Below, in pieces: positions 27,307-40,076 of a stretch of 64,000 bases of DNA (position 1 is the first letter of the stretch; every line of letters starts with the position of its first letter). Source of the DNA: CAVVFX01 sp963747535. Lineage in GTDB: Bacteria > Acidobacteriota > Terriglobia > Bryobacterales > Bryobacteraceae. The DNA lies in the NCBI GenBank assembly GCA_963747535.1, contig CAVVFX010000002.1, forward strand, positions 992,001 to 1,056,000. Reading direction: 5' to 3'. Under the pieces are notes generated by a model. It was not told the origin of the DNA and did not search any database. It worked only from the letters and a program-made list of their open reading frames with translations. The position numbers were made by a program, and so were the translations under genes.

Positions 27307-29075
27307 ACCGTCGCGTACTGCTGGCGCTGGTCCTGAGCGCGCCGCTGGCTGCTCAGACGCCGACATTTGACCAACGCAAGATGGCTATCATCGACGCGTA
27401 CGCCCATCCCGCGGGAGGCCGCGACTACGGCTATGCCGAGATCGCAGCGCGACTGTGGCGTCACGAGGACGCCGCGTGGTGTTCCCAAAGGCTGGAACAG
27501 CTATTGTCCGCCCCGATCAGCGGCGATATGTTCTGGATGTTCCCGATTACAGCCGTCGCGCACCTCGATCAAGGCCAGTTATCGGAATCCGCGCGCCTCG
27601 CTTTAAGACGTTCGTGGAAGACTTACATGCCCTATCGGGGGGACACAGAAAATCACTTTCTGCTTTACTACACTTCGCTCTACCTCATGTCGCAGTTATG
27701 GCCGAATCAGCCGGGCCAGACCTGGTATACGGGCAAATCCTCGGAAGAAAATCTTGAGGAAGCGCGGCAATGGATCGAGTCGTGGGTTAAGTTGACTACC
27801 ACGCGAGGCCAGGGCGAGTACGATTCCCCGCATTACATGGGCGTATATCTACTCCCGATGTCTTACCTCGCTGCATGGGCCACGGATCCCGTCATGAAGA
27901 AGCGCGCCGCCATGATGCTCGATTATCTCATCGCGGACTACGCTCCGGAGAACCTCGACGGGCTCTATGTCGGAGCACATGCCCGGGTCTACGAACAGAA
28001 TCTGCTGGAGAAATGGGCCGGCGTATCGAGTGACTTCGGCTACCTCTGGTTTGGCGTAGGCAGGCCTCTCCCGTTTCCTGATAACTATGTCATTTACTAT
28101 TCGTTGGCCAGCGGGTACGAGCCGCCGGAGATCCTGCAGAGCATCGCCACGGACCGCACCCAGCCCTACACTCACTACGAGCGCAAGCGCACACGCAATC
28201 GCTGGCGCTTCCATGACGAGTTACACGGCCCGGTATACAAGACTACTTATGTCCGGCGTGAATATGCCGTAAGTTCGGACCAGGGAGGAGTGCTGCAACC
28301 AATCCAGCAGCATTCCTGGGATGTTACCTGGCACGTGCCGGACGCGCGCGGAATGCAGAACACATTTCTAACCCTGCATCCTTACTCATCGATCGAGGAG
28401 TTACAAACTTATTTTGTATTCAACTCCGATAACGCAGTGGAAGGCGTGGTCAAGTCGAAGAAGACATACGATTCGCCGGATAAGTTCCTGGGCGGGTCGC
28501 CCTACGAGAAAATCGTGCAGGATCAGGACACCGTGATCACGCTCTACGATATCCCGCCGGGGACCCGGTTCCCGCATGTGAACGGCTTCTTCTCCAAAGA
28601 TCTGAGCGAAGTGATAGAAGACCCGTCCGGGTGGATTTTCATGCGCGGCGGGGACTCGGCATACATTGCCTGCCGTCCGCTCCAGCCGTACTTCTGGAAA
28701 CCGATCGCAGGAGGCGGCCGCCGGCTTTTCAGCCCGTATTTAAAGAACGGCTTCGTGGTGCAGGTCGCGAGCGCATCCGAGTATCCGGACGTGCGGTCGT
28801 TCGGACGCGCGATAGTGAAGCTACCTTTGCAGTTTCGCCTGGATCCCAGCCCCACCGTGCAGTTCCAATCTCTACGAGGCAAGTTGATCGAGTTCACTTA
28901 TGGCGGGGTCCCGCGTATAGATGGCGCGGCTCTGGACTACGACCACTGGCCGTTATTCGGAGGTCCGTTTCTGGAGGCCGCTGTAGACTCCGAACAGCTG
29001 ATCCTGAAGTACAAGAACCTGCGCCGCACACTGGACTTCAAGAATCTTACGGTTGTAGACTCGGTGACCCGGTAA
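27303..29075 (+). CDS. Secreted protein of unknown function, possible alpha/alpha-toroid plus beta-sandwich
   Basis: 590 residues with signal peptide MNRRVLLALVLSAPLAAQ. The first 300 residues are helical and Trp/Tyr-rich (ENHFLLYYTSLYLMSQLWP, QGEYDSPHYMGVYLLPMSYL), with Asn/His/Tyr residues like those in heparinase- or alginate-lyase-type toroids. The second half is beta-rich. I do not recognise a named family, and the lyase idea is an inference from the look of the fold. Overlaps the propeller gene by ATGA and probably works with it and the PLP enzyme. Confidence 0.75.
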   Translation: MNRRVLLALVLSAPLAAQTPTFDQRKMAIIDAYAHPAGGRDYGYAEIAARLWRHEDAAWCSQRLEQLLSAPISGDMFWMFPITAVAHLDQGQLSESARLALRRSWKTYMPYRGDTENHFLLYYTSLYLMSQLWPNQPGQTWYTGKSSEENLEEARQWIESWVKLTTTRGQGEYDSPHYMGVYLLPMSYLAAWATDPVMKKRAAMMLDYLIADYAPENLDGLYVGAHARVYEQNLLEKWAGVSSDFGYLWFGVGRPLPFPDNYVIYYSLASGYEPPEILQSIATDRTQPYTHYERKRTRNRWRFHDELHGPVYKTTYVRREYAVSSDQGGVLQPIQQHSWDVTWHVPDARGMQNTFLTLHPYSSIEELQTYFVFNSDNAVEGVVKSKKTYDSPDKFLGGSPYEKIVQDQDTVITLYDIPPGTRFPHVNGFFSKDLSEVIEDPSGWIFMRGGDSAYIACRPLQPYFWKPIAGGGRRLFSPYLKNGFVVQVASASEYPDVRSFGRAIVKLPLQFRLDPSPTVQFQSLRGKLIEFTYGGVPRIDGAALDYDHWPLFGGPFLEAAVDSEQLILKYKNLRRTLDFKNLTVVDSVTR

Positions 29076-29082
29076 CAAGGCG

Positions 29083-29119
29083 AGCCGGCTAAATGCCGGC
29101 TGCGGGCAGAATTGCCCGC
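29083..29119. repeat. Two adjacent perfect hairpins
   Basis: AGCCGGC-TAAAT-GCCGGCT is followed with no spacer by GCGGGCA-GAAT-TGCCCGC. Stems are 7 bp each. They lie between the 27303 gene and the DUF1549 gene. The back-to-back design is like that of the two-hairpin repeats, but the sequence is different. Confidence 0.7.
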
Positions 29120-29158
29120 CCCACTCAAGGTTGCCCAGTGATATATTTCTCTTCAGAG

Positions 29159-32019
<2,861 letters not shown>

Positions 32020-32023
<4 letters not shown>

Positions 32024-33405
32024 CGACCCGCCGAGACTTTCTGAAGACCGCCGCTCTGGCCACTCTGCTGAAGGCTGACGATTCCCCCAGCGAGTTCAAA
32101 GCCACGCAGTTTCCGCCCACGGCCAAACGGGTCATCTATCTCTTCCAGTCCGGCGCGCCATCGCAGATCGATCTCTTCGACTACAAGCCTGCCCTCGAAG
32201 CACTACGCGCCAAAGAGCTGCCGGATTCCATCCGCCAGGGGCAGCGCCTCACCGGCATGACCGCTACGCAAACCAGTTTCCCGGTCGCGCCTTCACTCTT
32301 CCACTTCGCGCAATACGGGCGTTCCGGGGCCTGGATTTCCGAACTCATGCCGCACACGGCACAAGTGGTCGACAGCCTCTGCTTCATCAAGTCGATGAAC
32401 ACTGAGCAGATCAATCACGATCCGGCCGTTACCTTCTGCCAGACGGGCTTCCAACTCGCCGGCCGGCCCAGCATCGGCTCATGGCTCGCCTACGGACTCG
32501 GGAGCGAGAACCAGGAACTCCCGGCCTTCGTCGTCATGATCTCGCAGGGCTCGGGCAACCGGGCTGATCAGCCGCTCTACGACCGCCTCTGGGGTAGCGG
32601 TTTCCTGCCCAGCAAGTATCAGGGCGTCAAGTTCCGCGCCGGCGGCGACCCGGTGCTCTACCTCTCGAACCCTCCGGGCGTCGATCCCGGCATGCGGCGG
32701 CGCTACCTCGACGACCTCGCGCAGATGAACGAGGTCAACTTTCATGAGTACAACGATCCTGAAATTGCGACGCGCATCTCGCAGTACGAGATGGCTTTCA
32801 AGATGCAGACCTCGGTGCCGGAACTGACGGACCTTTCAAAAGAACCCCAGCACATCTTCGATCTCTACGGACCGGACTCGAGGAAGCCCGGCACCTTCGC
32901 CGCGAACTGTCTGCTCGCGCGGCGCCTGGCCGAACGGGGCGTGCGATTCATCCAGCTTTTCCATCGCGGATGGGACCAGCACACCAACCTGCCGAAGCAG
33001 ATCCGAGGACAGGCACAGGATACCGACCAGGCTTCGGCCGCCTTGATTACCGATCTGCGAGAGCGCGGCCTGCTGAACGACACGCTCGTTGTCTGGGGTG
33101 GAGAATTCGGCCGGACGGTTTACTCGCAGGGCAAACTCACCGCCGACGACTACGGTCGCGATCACCATCCCCGCTGCTTCACCATCTGGATGTCCGGGGG
33201 TGGGATCAAGCCGGGCGTGGTATTCGGTGAGACCGACGACTTCAGTTACAACATCGTGCGCGACCCGGTAGACGTCCACGATCTTCACGCTACGATTCTA
33301 AGGACGCTGGGTATCGACCATACCAAGCTGACCTTCAAATTCCAGGGGCGCCATTTCCGGCTTACCGATGTGAAGGGCCGCATCGTAGGCGAACTTCTCG
33401 CCTAG
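32020..33405 (+). CDS. DUF1501 protein (Tat-exported, sulfatase-like fold)
   Basis: 461 residues. Tat signal MTTRRDFLKTAALATLL. Family motifs: FQSGAPSQIDLFDYKP, RFIQLFHRGWDQHTNLP and LVVWGGEFGRTVYSQG. GRDHHPRCFTIWMSGGGIKPG carries His and Asp residues that fit an alkaline-phosphatase/sulfatase-like metal site. Starts in the stop of the DUF1549/DUF1553 gene (ATGA), the standard partner arrangement. Function is not established for the family. Confidence 0.94.
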
Positions 33406-33787
33406 CCTGAGCTGTCGGTGTGAACTGCCGGGCAGTACAGCAGGGATAAACGCGGATCAACCTCGCGCAGCCGTTGGCGTCAACCAGAGCACTTCAAAAG
33501 CCGGGGCGATTGTCCTCTGTACCCTCGGCGGTCCTCCGAGCCTCTCGCGTTAAAACAGAGCTCCACGCCGGCGGACGGCCATTCGTTAACCGTGATTCGC
33601 GCCCCGGGCAGCGCTCAAATAGAACGCGGAGACGCGGAGACCCGCGGAGTACGCCGAGAGCTTGAGGTGGCTTGCGCCCGCAATTGGCTGTCTAATTGGC
33701 GGATATGAAGAGCCTAGCGGAATTGTGGGTTGACATCGGGGACCTGCTATTTTGTCCACGTAGCGGGGGAATGCAGCCCAGGTCCCC
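33406..33787. other. Intergenic between convergent genes
   Basis: About 380 bases. Arms GGGGACCTG (33738-33746) and CAGGTCCCC (33779-33787) form a 9-bp inverted repeat touching the stop codon of the multicopper oxidase and could help end its transcript. A short tandem ACGCGGAG repeat lies near 33630. No gene seen. Confidence 0.4.
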
Positions 33788-35222
33788 TTACGAATAGCGC
33801 AGCAAGGCTTTGAAGCCGTAGTCCATGTGTTGTTGGATATGACAGTGAAACAACGCCGGTCCCGGCTGGTCGGCGGTGAAGTCCACGCTGGCGCGCCCAT
33901 AGGTGGGGACCACGACCGTGTCCTTGATTACGCCCGAGGTGGCCTTGCCATAAATCTCGGCGATCTCGAGCTGGTGGCGGTGCAGGTGCAACGGGTGCGC
34001 ATCGTCGGTGCGGTTATGAAACGTCAGCCGGTAGCGCGTGCCCTGTTTGAGCAGGAATTCCTGGTCGTGAGGATAGGATTTGCCGTTTACCGTGAAACTG
34101 TTGAATTTGCCGGCGCCGCGCGGCACTTTTTCAAACACCATGTCCAAGCGCTCGGCAGGCGCCGGTTGGGATGCCGGCTTGCCAAAGAGGGTATAGTCCC
34201 AGACGGGTTTGGGCGGTGCCACCCACTGTGGGGTACGGTGCTGATTGGCGTATTCGATGGCAATTCCCAGGCCCCCTTCGCGTACCGGATCCTCGGGCGC
34301 GCCCAGGATCCAAACCCCGGGCTGGTTCATTTCCACCCAGGCATCGATGCGCTCGCCCGGACCCAGCATCAACACGTCCACGGCGGCCGGCGTAGCCACG
34401 GGATTTCCGTCCAGCGCAATCACGTTGAATTTGTGGCCGGGCAGCGCGAGATGACGGTTCTCGATGGCGCTGGCGTTCAGAAAATGAAACATCACGCGTT
34501 CGCCCGGTTTTACGCGGATCGGATCGCCGGCACCGAGCGCCTTGTCGTTGATGGAATAAATATCGGCCGTGACTTCCAGCCCCACCGGCCGCGTATCCAG
34601 CACCGCCGGCTTTTCGGGCTGTTTCAGCAGGGGATCGAGGTCGTCGGTATCCATCATCTGGTTGGTAAAATAGGGCTCCCAATCGCGCAAGGCGAGGTAG
34701 TGTTCCTGATCGAAGCGGCCGGGATTACTGGCTCCTTCGACGATCAGAAAGCCAAACATTCCGGTATAACTGCCACGGTGCAGGTCGTCCATCGACATGG
34801 TGTGGGTGTGGTACCAGCGGGTGCCGGCCGGCGTGGGCGTGAACTGATAGCGGCGGCTTCCGTGCGGAGGGACTACCGGGGTGCCTTCTTCCTCCGATCC
34901 GTCCACGTCGGAGGGAATGAGCAATCCGTGAAAATGCACAAACTCCGGCACGTCAGTGTTATTGATCACGTTCACCGTAACCGGCACGCCCTCCTTCATG
35001 CGCAGCAGCGGCCCCGGCGAAGTGCCGTTGTATCCGACGGTGCTGATAATGCGATTGGGCGCCAATTCAACCGTGATCGGCGCGATTTGCAGCGTGAAAT
35101 CGGTCTTGGCCACGTCCTGCGGAGCCGGTGGGCGCCAGGAAGGATTGCGGTTGCTGACCCACCAGCTGACTCCTGGTGGCCGCCGCCAGTCCGGCAATCT
35201 TGAGAAAGTCGCGTCGTTGCAT
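33788..35222 (-). CDS. Multicopper oxidase, Tat-exported, with an apparent 5' frameshift
   Basis: Three cupredoxin domains with all copper motifs: HFHGLL, RWYHTHTMS, HPLHLHRHQLEI and HCHIQQHMDYGF (type 1/2/3 ligands). A clear Tat signal, MQRRDFLKIAGLAAAT, begins at the ATG at 35222, but it is one base out of frame with the rest. The frame carrying the oxidase continues upstream to 35386 without a signal and through a repeat, so that longer start is unlikely. One extra base in roughly 35150-35190 would explain this. It is either a real inactivating mutation or a sequence error. Substrate (laccase-like, metal or other) is unknown. Confidence 0.85.
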
Positions 35223-35298
35223 GAGAAATGGGGAAAAACAGCCTTCGGCCAATGGTAACCCAACGTTGCCTTGGCGGAAGTCTCTCCAGCGCGCGACA

Positions 35299-35324
35299 GC
35301 AGGCGAAAACGCCTGCTCCACAAC
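35299..35324. repeat. Hairpin repeat with TGCTCCACAA tail
   Basis: GCAGGCG-AAAA-CGCCTGC stem followed by TCCACAAC. The minus strand reads GTGGAGCAGGCG, close to the GTGGAGTAGGCC half-site at 13578. It lies just upstream of the true start of the multicopper oxidase. Confidence 0.55.
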
Positions 35325-35428
35325 GAAAAATCAACCGTTTGCGAGCCTTGTGGGGTGCGCTTTTGGCCTGCGTCGACTTCCGCCACAAGCTGCCAGGCGT
35401 CCCCATGTGTTAAGTTAATGTCAATTCA

Positions 35429-37453
35429 ATGGGACTCTTCGCGCCCTGGTTCCTGGCCGGTCTAGCGGGGCTTGCGCTGCCGCTTTACCTGCATTTGTTG
35501 AAGCGGCAAACCACCACGCCAAAGCCGGTGAGTTCGTTGATGTTCTTCGAGTCGCGCACGCAAAGCTCGACCCGTCATCGCCGGCTGCGCTATTACCTGC
35601 TGCTGTCGCTGCGGCTGCTGTTGCTGCTGCTGCTGATCGTCGCCTTCGCCAATCCGTTCATCAACCGCGACCCGGCCACCCTGGCGAACGACCGGCTGGT
35701 GCTGCTGATGATCGACAACTCTTTCAGCATGCGTGCCGGAACCCGGCTGACCGATGCCAAGGACGCGGCCATGAGAGTGCTGTCCGGAAAGGGCGCCGCG
35801 CGCGCCCAAGTGGCGGCGTTTGGCTCGCAGTTGCGGTTCGTGACCCAACCGATCGAGGACCAGGCGGCGTTGCGTGCCGCGGTGCAGGGCATTCAGCCCG
35901 GCGATGGCCACGGTAACTTCGGCGAACTGGCGCGCGCGGTGCGTGCCATGGCCGAAGCGGTCCATACTCCCATCGAGATGCACCTGTTCAGCGACATGCA
36001 ACGCAGCCAGTTGGCCGCCACCTTCTCCGATATGGCGCTGCCCGCCAACGTCAAACTGGTGACGCATCCGGTGGTGACCAAGGGCCAACCCAACTGGACG
36101 GTTGAATCGGTGGATGCCCCCGGACAAGTCTGGGGCAAGGATGCCAAGCCGGTTCATGCACAAGCCGTGATTGCCGGATACGGCACTCCTGCGGCCCAAC
36201 GCACCGTTTCGCTGGTTGTGAACGGCAAGACTACGGCGACTAAGACCGTCGCAGTCCCCGCCAACGGACGGGCGACGGTCGACTTCCCTGCCCTCGAAGT
36301 GCCCTACGGCTTCAACCGCTGCGAGGTCAAGATCGACGATGCCGACGGCTTCCCGGCCGACAACCTCCACCGCTTTGCCGTCCAGCGTTCCGACCCGCAG
36401 AAAGCGTTGTTGATCCATAATTACGGCGACAACCGTTCGCCGCTTTACATCGGCGCAGCGCTCTCGGCGGCGGCGCAATCGGCCTTCATCATGGAATCGA
36501 TCAACGTCAACGAGGCCGCCGACCGTCAGCCGTCCAAGTACGCTTTCGTCGTTCTCTCCGATCTCCGTACGCTGCCGTCACTGCTGGAAAACGCGCTCAT
36601 GGGGTATGTGCGCTCCGGAGGCAGTATCCTGATCGCGGCCGGCACCTCCGCGGGCAGCCGCTCGCAGATCCCCATTTTCGGCGCGCACATCGTCGAGGCC
36701 CGCGACTACAGCCGCGTTCCGGATCGTTACATGGCGGTCGGCTCCAGCGACTCCTCGTATCCCGCGGTGGCCAAGGCGGACGGCTGGCACGGCGTGAAGT
36801 TTTTCTACGCTCTCGATGTCGATCCCGGCGACGCGCGCGTGGTGGTTCGTCTAGGCGACCAGACGCCACTCCTGATGGAGAAACGCATCGGCGAGGGCCG
36901 CGTGGTGCTGCTCACGTCCGGGCTCGACAATCTCGGCAACGATTTTCCCTTGCATCCCGCATTCGTCCCGTTCATCGAGCAGACCGCGCGCTATCTAGCG
37001 GGCAGTGAACGCCAGGGGGGCGCCCGGACGGTGGATGCTTATCTGGAGCTGCGCAATGCCAAGGAACGTGGGCAAGGGGTCGAGGTCACCGACCCCGAGG
37101 GGAAGCGCCCGCTCACGCTGGGGGAGGCTGCCTCCGCCCAGTCGTTCCAGCTCACCGAGGCCGGCTATTACCAACTTCGGCTCGCGAACGGCCGGCGGGA
37201 CGAAGTCGGCGTCAACCCCGATCCCAAAGAATCGAATCTCGACGTTATTCCGGATGATGTCCTGGCTTTGTGGCAGGGCAAAGATGGCCAGGAACCGCAA
37301 AATGCGGCCGTCCGTAAGGGGTCTGGCCCGGCTACGCCACCCAAGACGCCGCAAAGCTTCTGGTGGTATGTCATGGTGCTGGTGCTTGCTTCCGCCGTGG
37401 CCGAATCGGTCGTGGCCAGCCGGCACCTGGGGACGCAGAGGGAGGAGGCGTGA
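35429..37453 (+). CDS. BatA/VWA-type membrane protein (aerotolerance-family)
   Basis: 674 residues. Two N-terminal membrane helices (FLAGLAGLALPLYLHLL; YYLLLSLRLLLLLLLIVAF) form the BatA double-transmembrane domain. A VWA domain follows with MIDAS motif DNSFSMRAG at about 92-100, then a glutamine-amidotransferase-like region. A last helix (YVMVLVLASAVAESVV) is near the C-terminus. Family members usually sit in a MoxR-ATPase, DUF58, BatA, DUF4175-like cluster that assembles or stabilises envelope complexes. MoxR and DUF58 are not next to it here, and the DUF4175-like gene lies 9.7 kb away and is broken. Confidence 0.88.
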   Translation: MGLFAPWFLAGLAGLALPLYLHLLKRQTTTPKPVSSLMFFESRTQSSTRHRRLRYYLLLSLRLLLLLLLIVAFANPFINRDPATLANDRLVLLMIDNSFSMRAGTRLTDAKDAAMRVLSGKGAARAQVAAFGSQLRFVTQPIEDQAALRAAVQGIQPGDGHGNFGELARAVRAMAEAVHTPIEMHLFSDMQRSQLAATFSDMALPANVKLVTHPVVTKGQPNWTVESVDAPGQVWGKDAKPVHAQAVIAGYGTPAAQRTVSLVVNGKTTATKTVAVPANGRATVDFPALEVPYGFNRCEVKIDDADGFPADNLHRFAVQRSDPQKALLIHNYGDNRSPLYIGAALSAAAQSAFIMESINVNEAADRQPSKYAFVVLSDLRTLPSLLENALMGYVRSGGSILIAAGTSAGSRSQIPIFGAHIVEARDYSRVPDRYMAVGSSDSSYPAVAKADGWHGVKFFYALDVDPGDARVVVRLGDQTPLLMEKRIGEGRVVLLTSGLDNLGNDFPLHPAFVPFIEQTARYLAGSERQGGARTVDAYLELRNAKERGQGVEVTDPEGKRPLTLGEAASAQSFQLTEAGYYQLRLANGRRDEVGVNPDPKESNLDVIPDDVLALWQGKDGQEPQNAAVRKGSGPATPPKTPQSFWWYVMVLVLASAVAESVVASRHLGTQREEA

Positions 37454-37839
37454 GGGCCGGCGGAAGTTACTTTGCATTCGATATCAGGTGAGAGTCAGGC
37501 CTCGCTTCGACGTTGGATCGAGAAGCAAGAGTCATCAGTATGGTCGTGTCCAACGCGACATCGGCTAAGTGAAGGCGATGCGAAGGGGATCTCGTAACAA
37601 TTATCGGGTGCGGACAAAGACGATCCGACCGTAGACCCCGCTTTGGCCGAGTAGGCAAGCAGAGGATTAAGGGCACCGGCCCGCTGACCAAGGAACTTCC
37701 GCCGCCATTTGCTGAATGGAGAAACAGGTCGAAGAGGACAAGCCGTTCTTTTTATAGTGCGAATCGACGGCCGTGCACTTCAGAACCCACCTCGCCGACA
37801 AGAACCGTGGCAAAAGGGGGCAAGACGACTACTGCGATC
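37454..37839. other. Intergenic, possible left edge of an inserted block
   Basis: About 385 bases with no recognisable gene. An imperfect terminal-type inverted repeat brackets much of it: GGCGGAAGTT at 37459-37468 and AACTTCCGCC at 37694-37703. This could be a small decayed element, but no transposase or target duplication was seen. Confidence 0.3.
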
Positions 37840-38418
37840 TTATTTCATCAACCGGACGTTGAGCAGTTTGTTGTAATCCGCCCCGTGCCTGAAACTCTCG
37901 ATCTCGTAAACGTTCTTTTTCTTGTCGAACCGGATCTTGGCAGCTCCGATTGCGGTGCCTGTTCCTTTGCCGTCCTTGTCGACTATTAAGTCCAGCATCG
38001 TGTACGGATAATCGACCGACCGCCCCCCGTTTCGAAGCTCCGCAAACGACATCATTCGCAACGTCAACACACGAATTTCGGTCTTGTCGCCATTGACCAG
38101 TTTGCGGGCAACCGCCAGCGGCGTCCCAACCTTGCCCACCGGAGAGAACTGTCCGACATCCTCTTTCTCCAGGGCACTTCGAAGAGCGGCTGGGCCGCTG
38201 TTGGCCAGAAGAGTCGCATACCGCATGATTTCCTCGTTGCTGTTGTACCTGTTAATGCGAATGTCAATCGGCACAGTGGTTCCGCCGGCACTTCCTCCAG
38301 TGACCGCCCAGACTGCAGAGTAATGTTCCGGTACCGGTTCTCCCTGTCCGAACGCCGCCCCTGACAGCAACCCAGCCGCCAGTGCAGCCATGCTAATGCG
38401 AATGATTCGTTTCGTCAT
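37840..38418 (-). CDS. Exported hypothetical protein
   Basis: 192 residues, with signal peptide MTKRIIRISMAALAAGLLSGAAFGQ and a purine-rich AGGTAGAAG before the ATG. The mature part is predicted beta-rich with a conserved-looking RYATLLANSGPAALRSALEKE segment. I do not recognise a family with confidence. It is the leftmost gene of the putative inserted block, followed in the same direction by the membrane protein and DUF481 genes. Confidence 0.65.
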   Translation of the reverse strand: MTKRIIRISMAALAAGLLSGAAFGQGEPVPEHYSAVWAVTGGSAGGTTVPIDIRINRYNSNEEIMRYATLLANSGPAALRSALEKEDVGQFSPVGKVGTPLAVARKLVNGDKTEIRVLTLRMMSFAELRNGGRSVDYPYTMLDLIVDKDGKGTGTAIGAAKIRFDKKKNVYEIESFRHGADYNKLLNVRLMK

Positions 38419-38835
38419 GATCTTCTACCTCTCTCTTTCCCTTTGAGTCCTGAGGCGGCCCACCTCTATTGCCATATCTGAAGCGCCTGCAGAGAATTTT
38501 CGCACAATCAACATTATTTCGATATTTCGCCAAGCCCGACAAAGCCCGGCCCCGTGGGTAGAGATAGCTTCCTCAGACAGCGCCTCGTTCCCACTGAAAT
38601 AATCGCCGGTTTCGAATCTCCGCGATATTTTATTTTCGTTTCCCGATCATAGTGGCCAGACCACGCTGAAAACGGAATCTGCGGGTTAGGATGAAGGTCG
38701 CCACGCAGCCGACTCATTATGTCTGACGGTGTTATTGCCTCGCCGGACCTGGCCCGGTCGGCATCCTGCCGTTTGCAATGTCCAGCACTAGGAACCGACA
38801 GTTTACCTTCAAGTGGTTGATTCTCATCCACGCTC
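38419..38835. other. Intergenic, no gene supported
   Basis: About 415 bases between two leftward genes. One 105-codon frame is open but has no family similarity or ribosome site. Nothing else was seen. Confidence 0.4.
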
Positions 38836-40065
38836 TTATCCGAAGAACACCTTGATCAGACGGGTCAGCAATTCCTCAACCGACAATATAGTCAGCGTCA
38901 GTGGCAACAGGGGCGCGGCGGATGCGGCGACGAGCCATGCGATATCTCTCAGTCCGAAGGGAACGATGCGCATCTCGCTCACGACCGAGTAGCTGTGTGC
39001 CATGTCGGCCAGGGATTGGATGTCTGACGCACCGAGGAGTTCGCTCGTTTCTTCGGCCCCTCCTCTTATCCACTTCTCTTCAAACCCGAATATATACCGA
39101 TTGGCCAATGAGCCATATTCCGCCGAGCCCTTCGCCTTGGTACGGTCGAGCAGCGGGGTGAACACGACGAGCGGCCCGATGATACACAGGGTGAAAAGGC
39201 TCACGAATCCCGCTGCCTCCAACCTGAAGGACAGGAGGCTGCGCCCGTCATACAGCATCCGATCGGCGATCAATCCGGACAGCATGGCGCCTTGGGCGAA
39301 GAGCAATGGCCCGAAGGCGTAGGCACTCTTACCGACAAAGCCGATCCCGCCCGCTCGATCCGGGTGAGCGGCAGTCAGGTGCAGGTTCAGTCTGGAAACC
39401 TGCCACAGAAGCCGGAACCAGATCACAAGGCGTACATACCACCGCAGTAGCATGAATTGAAAAATCGGGATGCTCACCAAGGCGTACCAATACCCGGCCA
39501 ACGTCAGATGCAAGTTGGTGCCCTCCGGCGCCGCATACCAGGTCGCCCCTCCCGCGGCGATCTGGCTACGCCAGATCCAAAGCCCCAGGGTATAGACCGA
39601 TACCAACAGCGCCGCTTCAAGAGCGACTGAATTTCGTGCGTGTAACGCTGAGTTTACAGCCTCGCGGAAGCGTGGCAGGTCTTCCGTCACCACAATTCGT
39701 CTTTCCACCAACCTCCGCAGCACGGGGCTGATGCGTCGATGGACAATTACTTCTAACAGGATGAGTAAAGGCAAGGCGATCAGGAATCGAACTTGCGCCT
39801 CGACGTCGTACAGGAAGGGAATCTTGATGGGTCCGCCAAGGGCATGGCCATCGAGCACCGACAAGAGCAAAAGAGGCAACCATGCGAAAACCGTGATAAC
39901 CAGGACCCGGCGTCTCACCAATTCCAGCGCACCCAGGGACAAGTGCGTTCGCCCGTATAGGTGAAACAGAGGCCCACCCAAGACCAAAGAGAAGTCGGGG
40001 ACCTGCTGGGCTGTGAATGTTTTCACGTTCGCCTGGTCTTCTTTGATCACATCGATACTTCCCAT
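38836..40065 (-). CDS. Multi-pass membrane protein of unknown function
   Basis: About 409 residues from the ATG at 40065, which has AAGG about 9 bases upstream; a GTG at 40089 overlapping the previous gene is the alternative. Five to six membrane helices are visible (VLVITVFAWLPLLLLSVL; FLIALPLLILLEVIV; WYALVSIPIFQFMLL; FVSLFTLCIIGPLVVF; DIAWLVAASAAPLLPLTLTI). A cytoplasmic stretch RRLVERRIVVTEDLPRF follows the second helix. No catalytic motif recognised. It lies 11 bases downstream of the DUF481 gene and is probably co-transcribed with it. Confidence 0.7.
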   Translation of the reverse strand: MGSIDVIKEDQANVKTFTAQQVPDFSLVLGGPLFHLYGRTHLSLGALELVRRRVLVITVFAWLPLLLLSVLDGHALGGPIKIPFLYDVEAQVRFLIALPLLILLEVIVHRRISPVLRRLVERRIVVTEDLPRFREAVNSALHARNSVALEAALLVSVYTLGLWIWRSQIAAGGATWYAAPEGTNLHLTLAGYWYALVSIPIFQFMLLRWYVRLVIWFRLLWQVSRLNLHLTAAHPDRAGGIGFVGKSAYAFGPLLFAQGAMLSGLIADRMLYDGRSLLSFRLEAAGFVSLFTLCIIGPLVVFTPLLDRTKAKGSAEYGSLANRYIFGFEEKWIRGGAEETSELLGASDIQSLADMAHSYSVVSEMRIVPFGLRDIAWLVAASAAPLLPLTLTILSVEELLTRLIKVFFG

Positions 40066-40076
40066 CCGTGTTGCCT

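Noticed and set aside
33827..35203. 458-codon plus-strand frame
   Set aside because: Antisense to the multicopper oxidase, whose copper motifs are unambiguous on the other strand.
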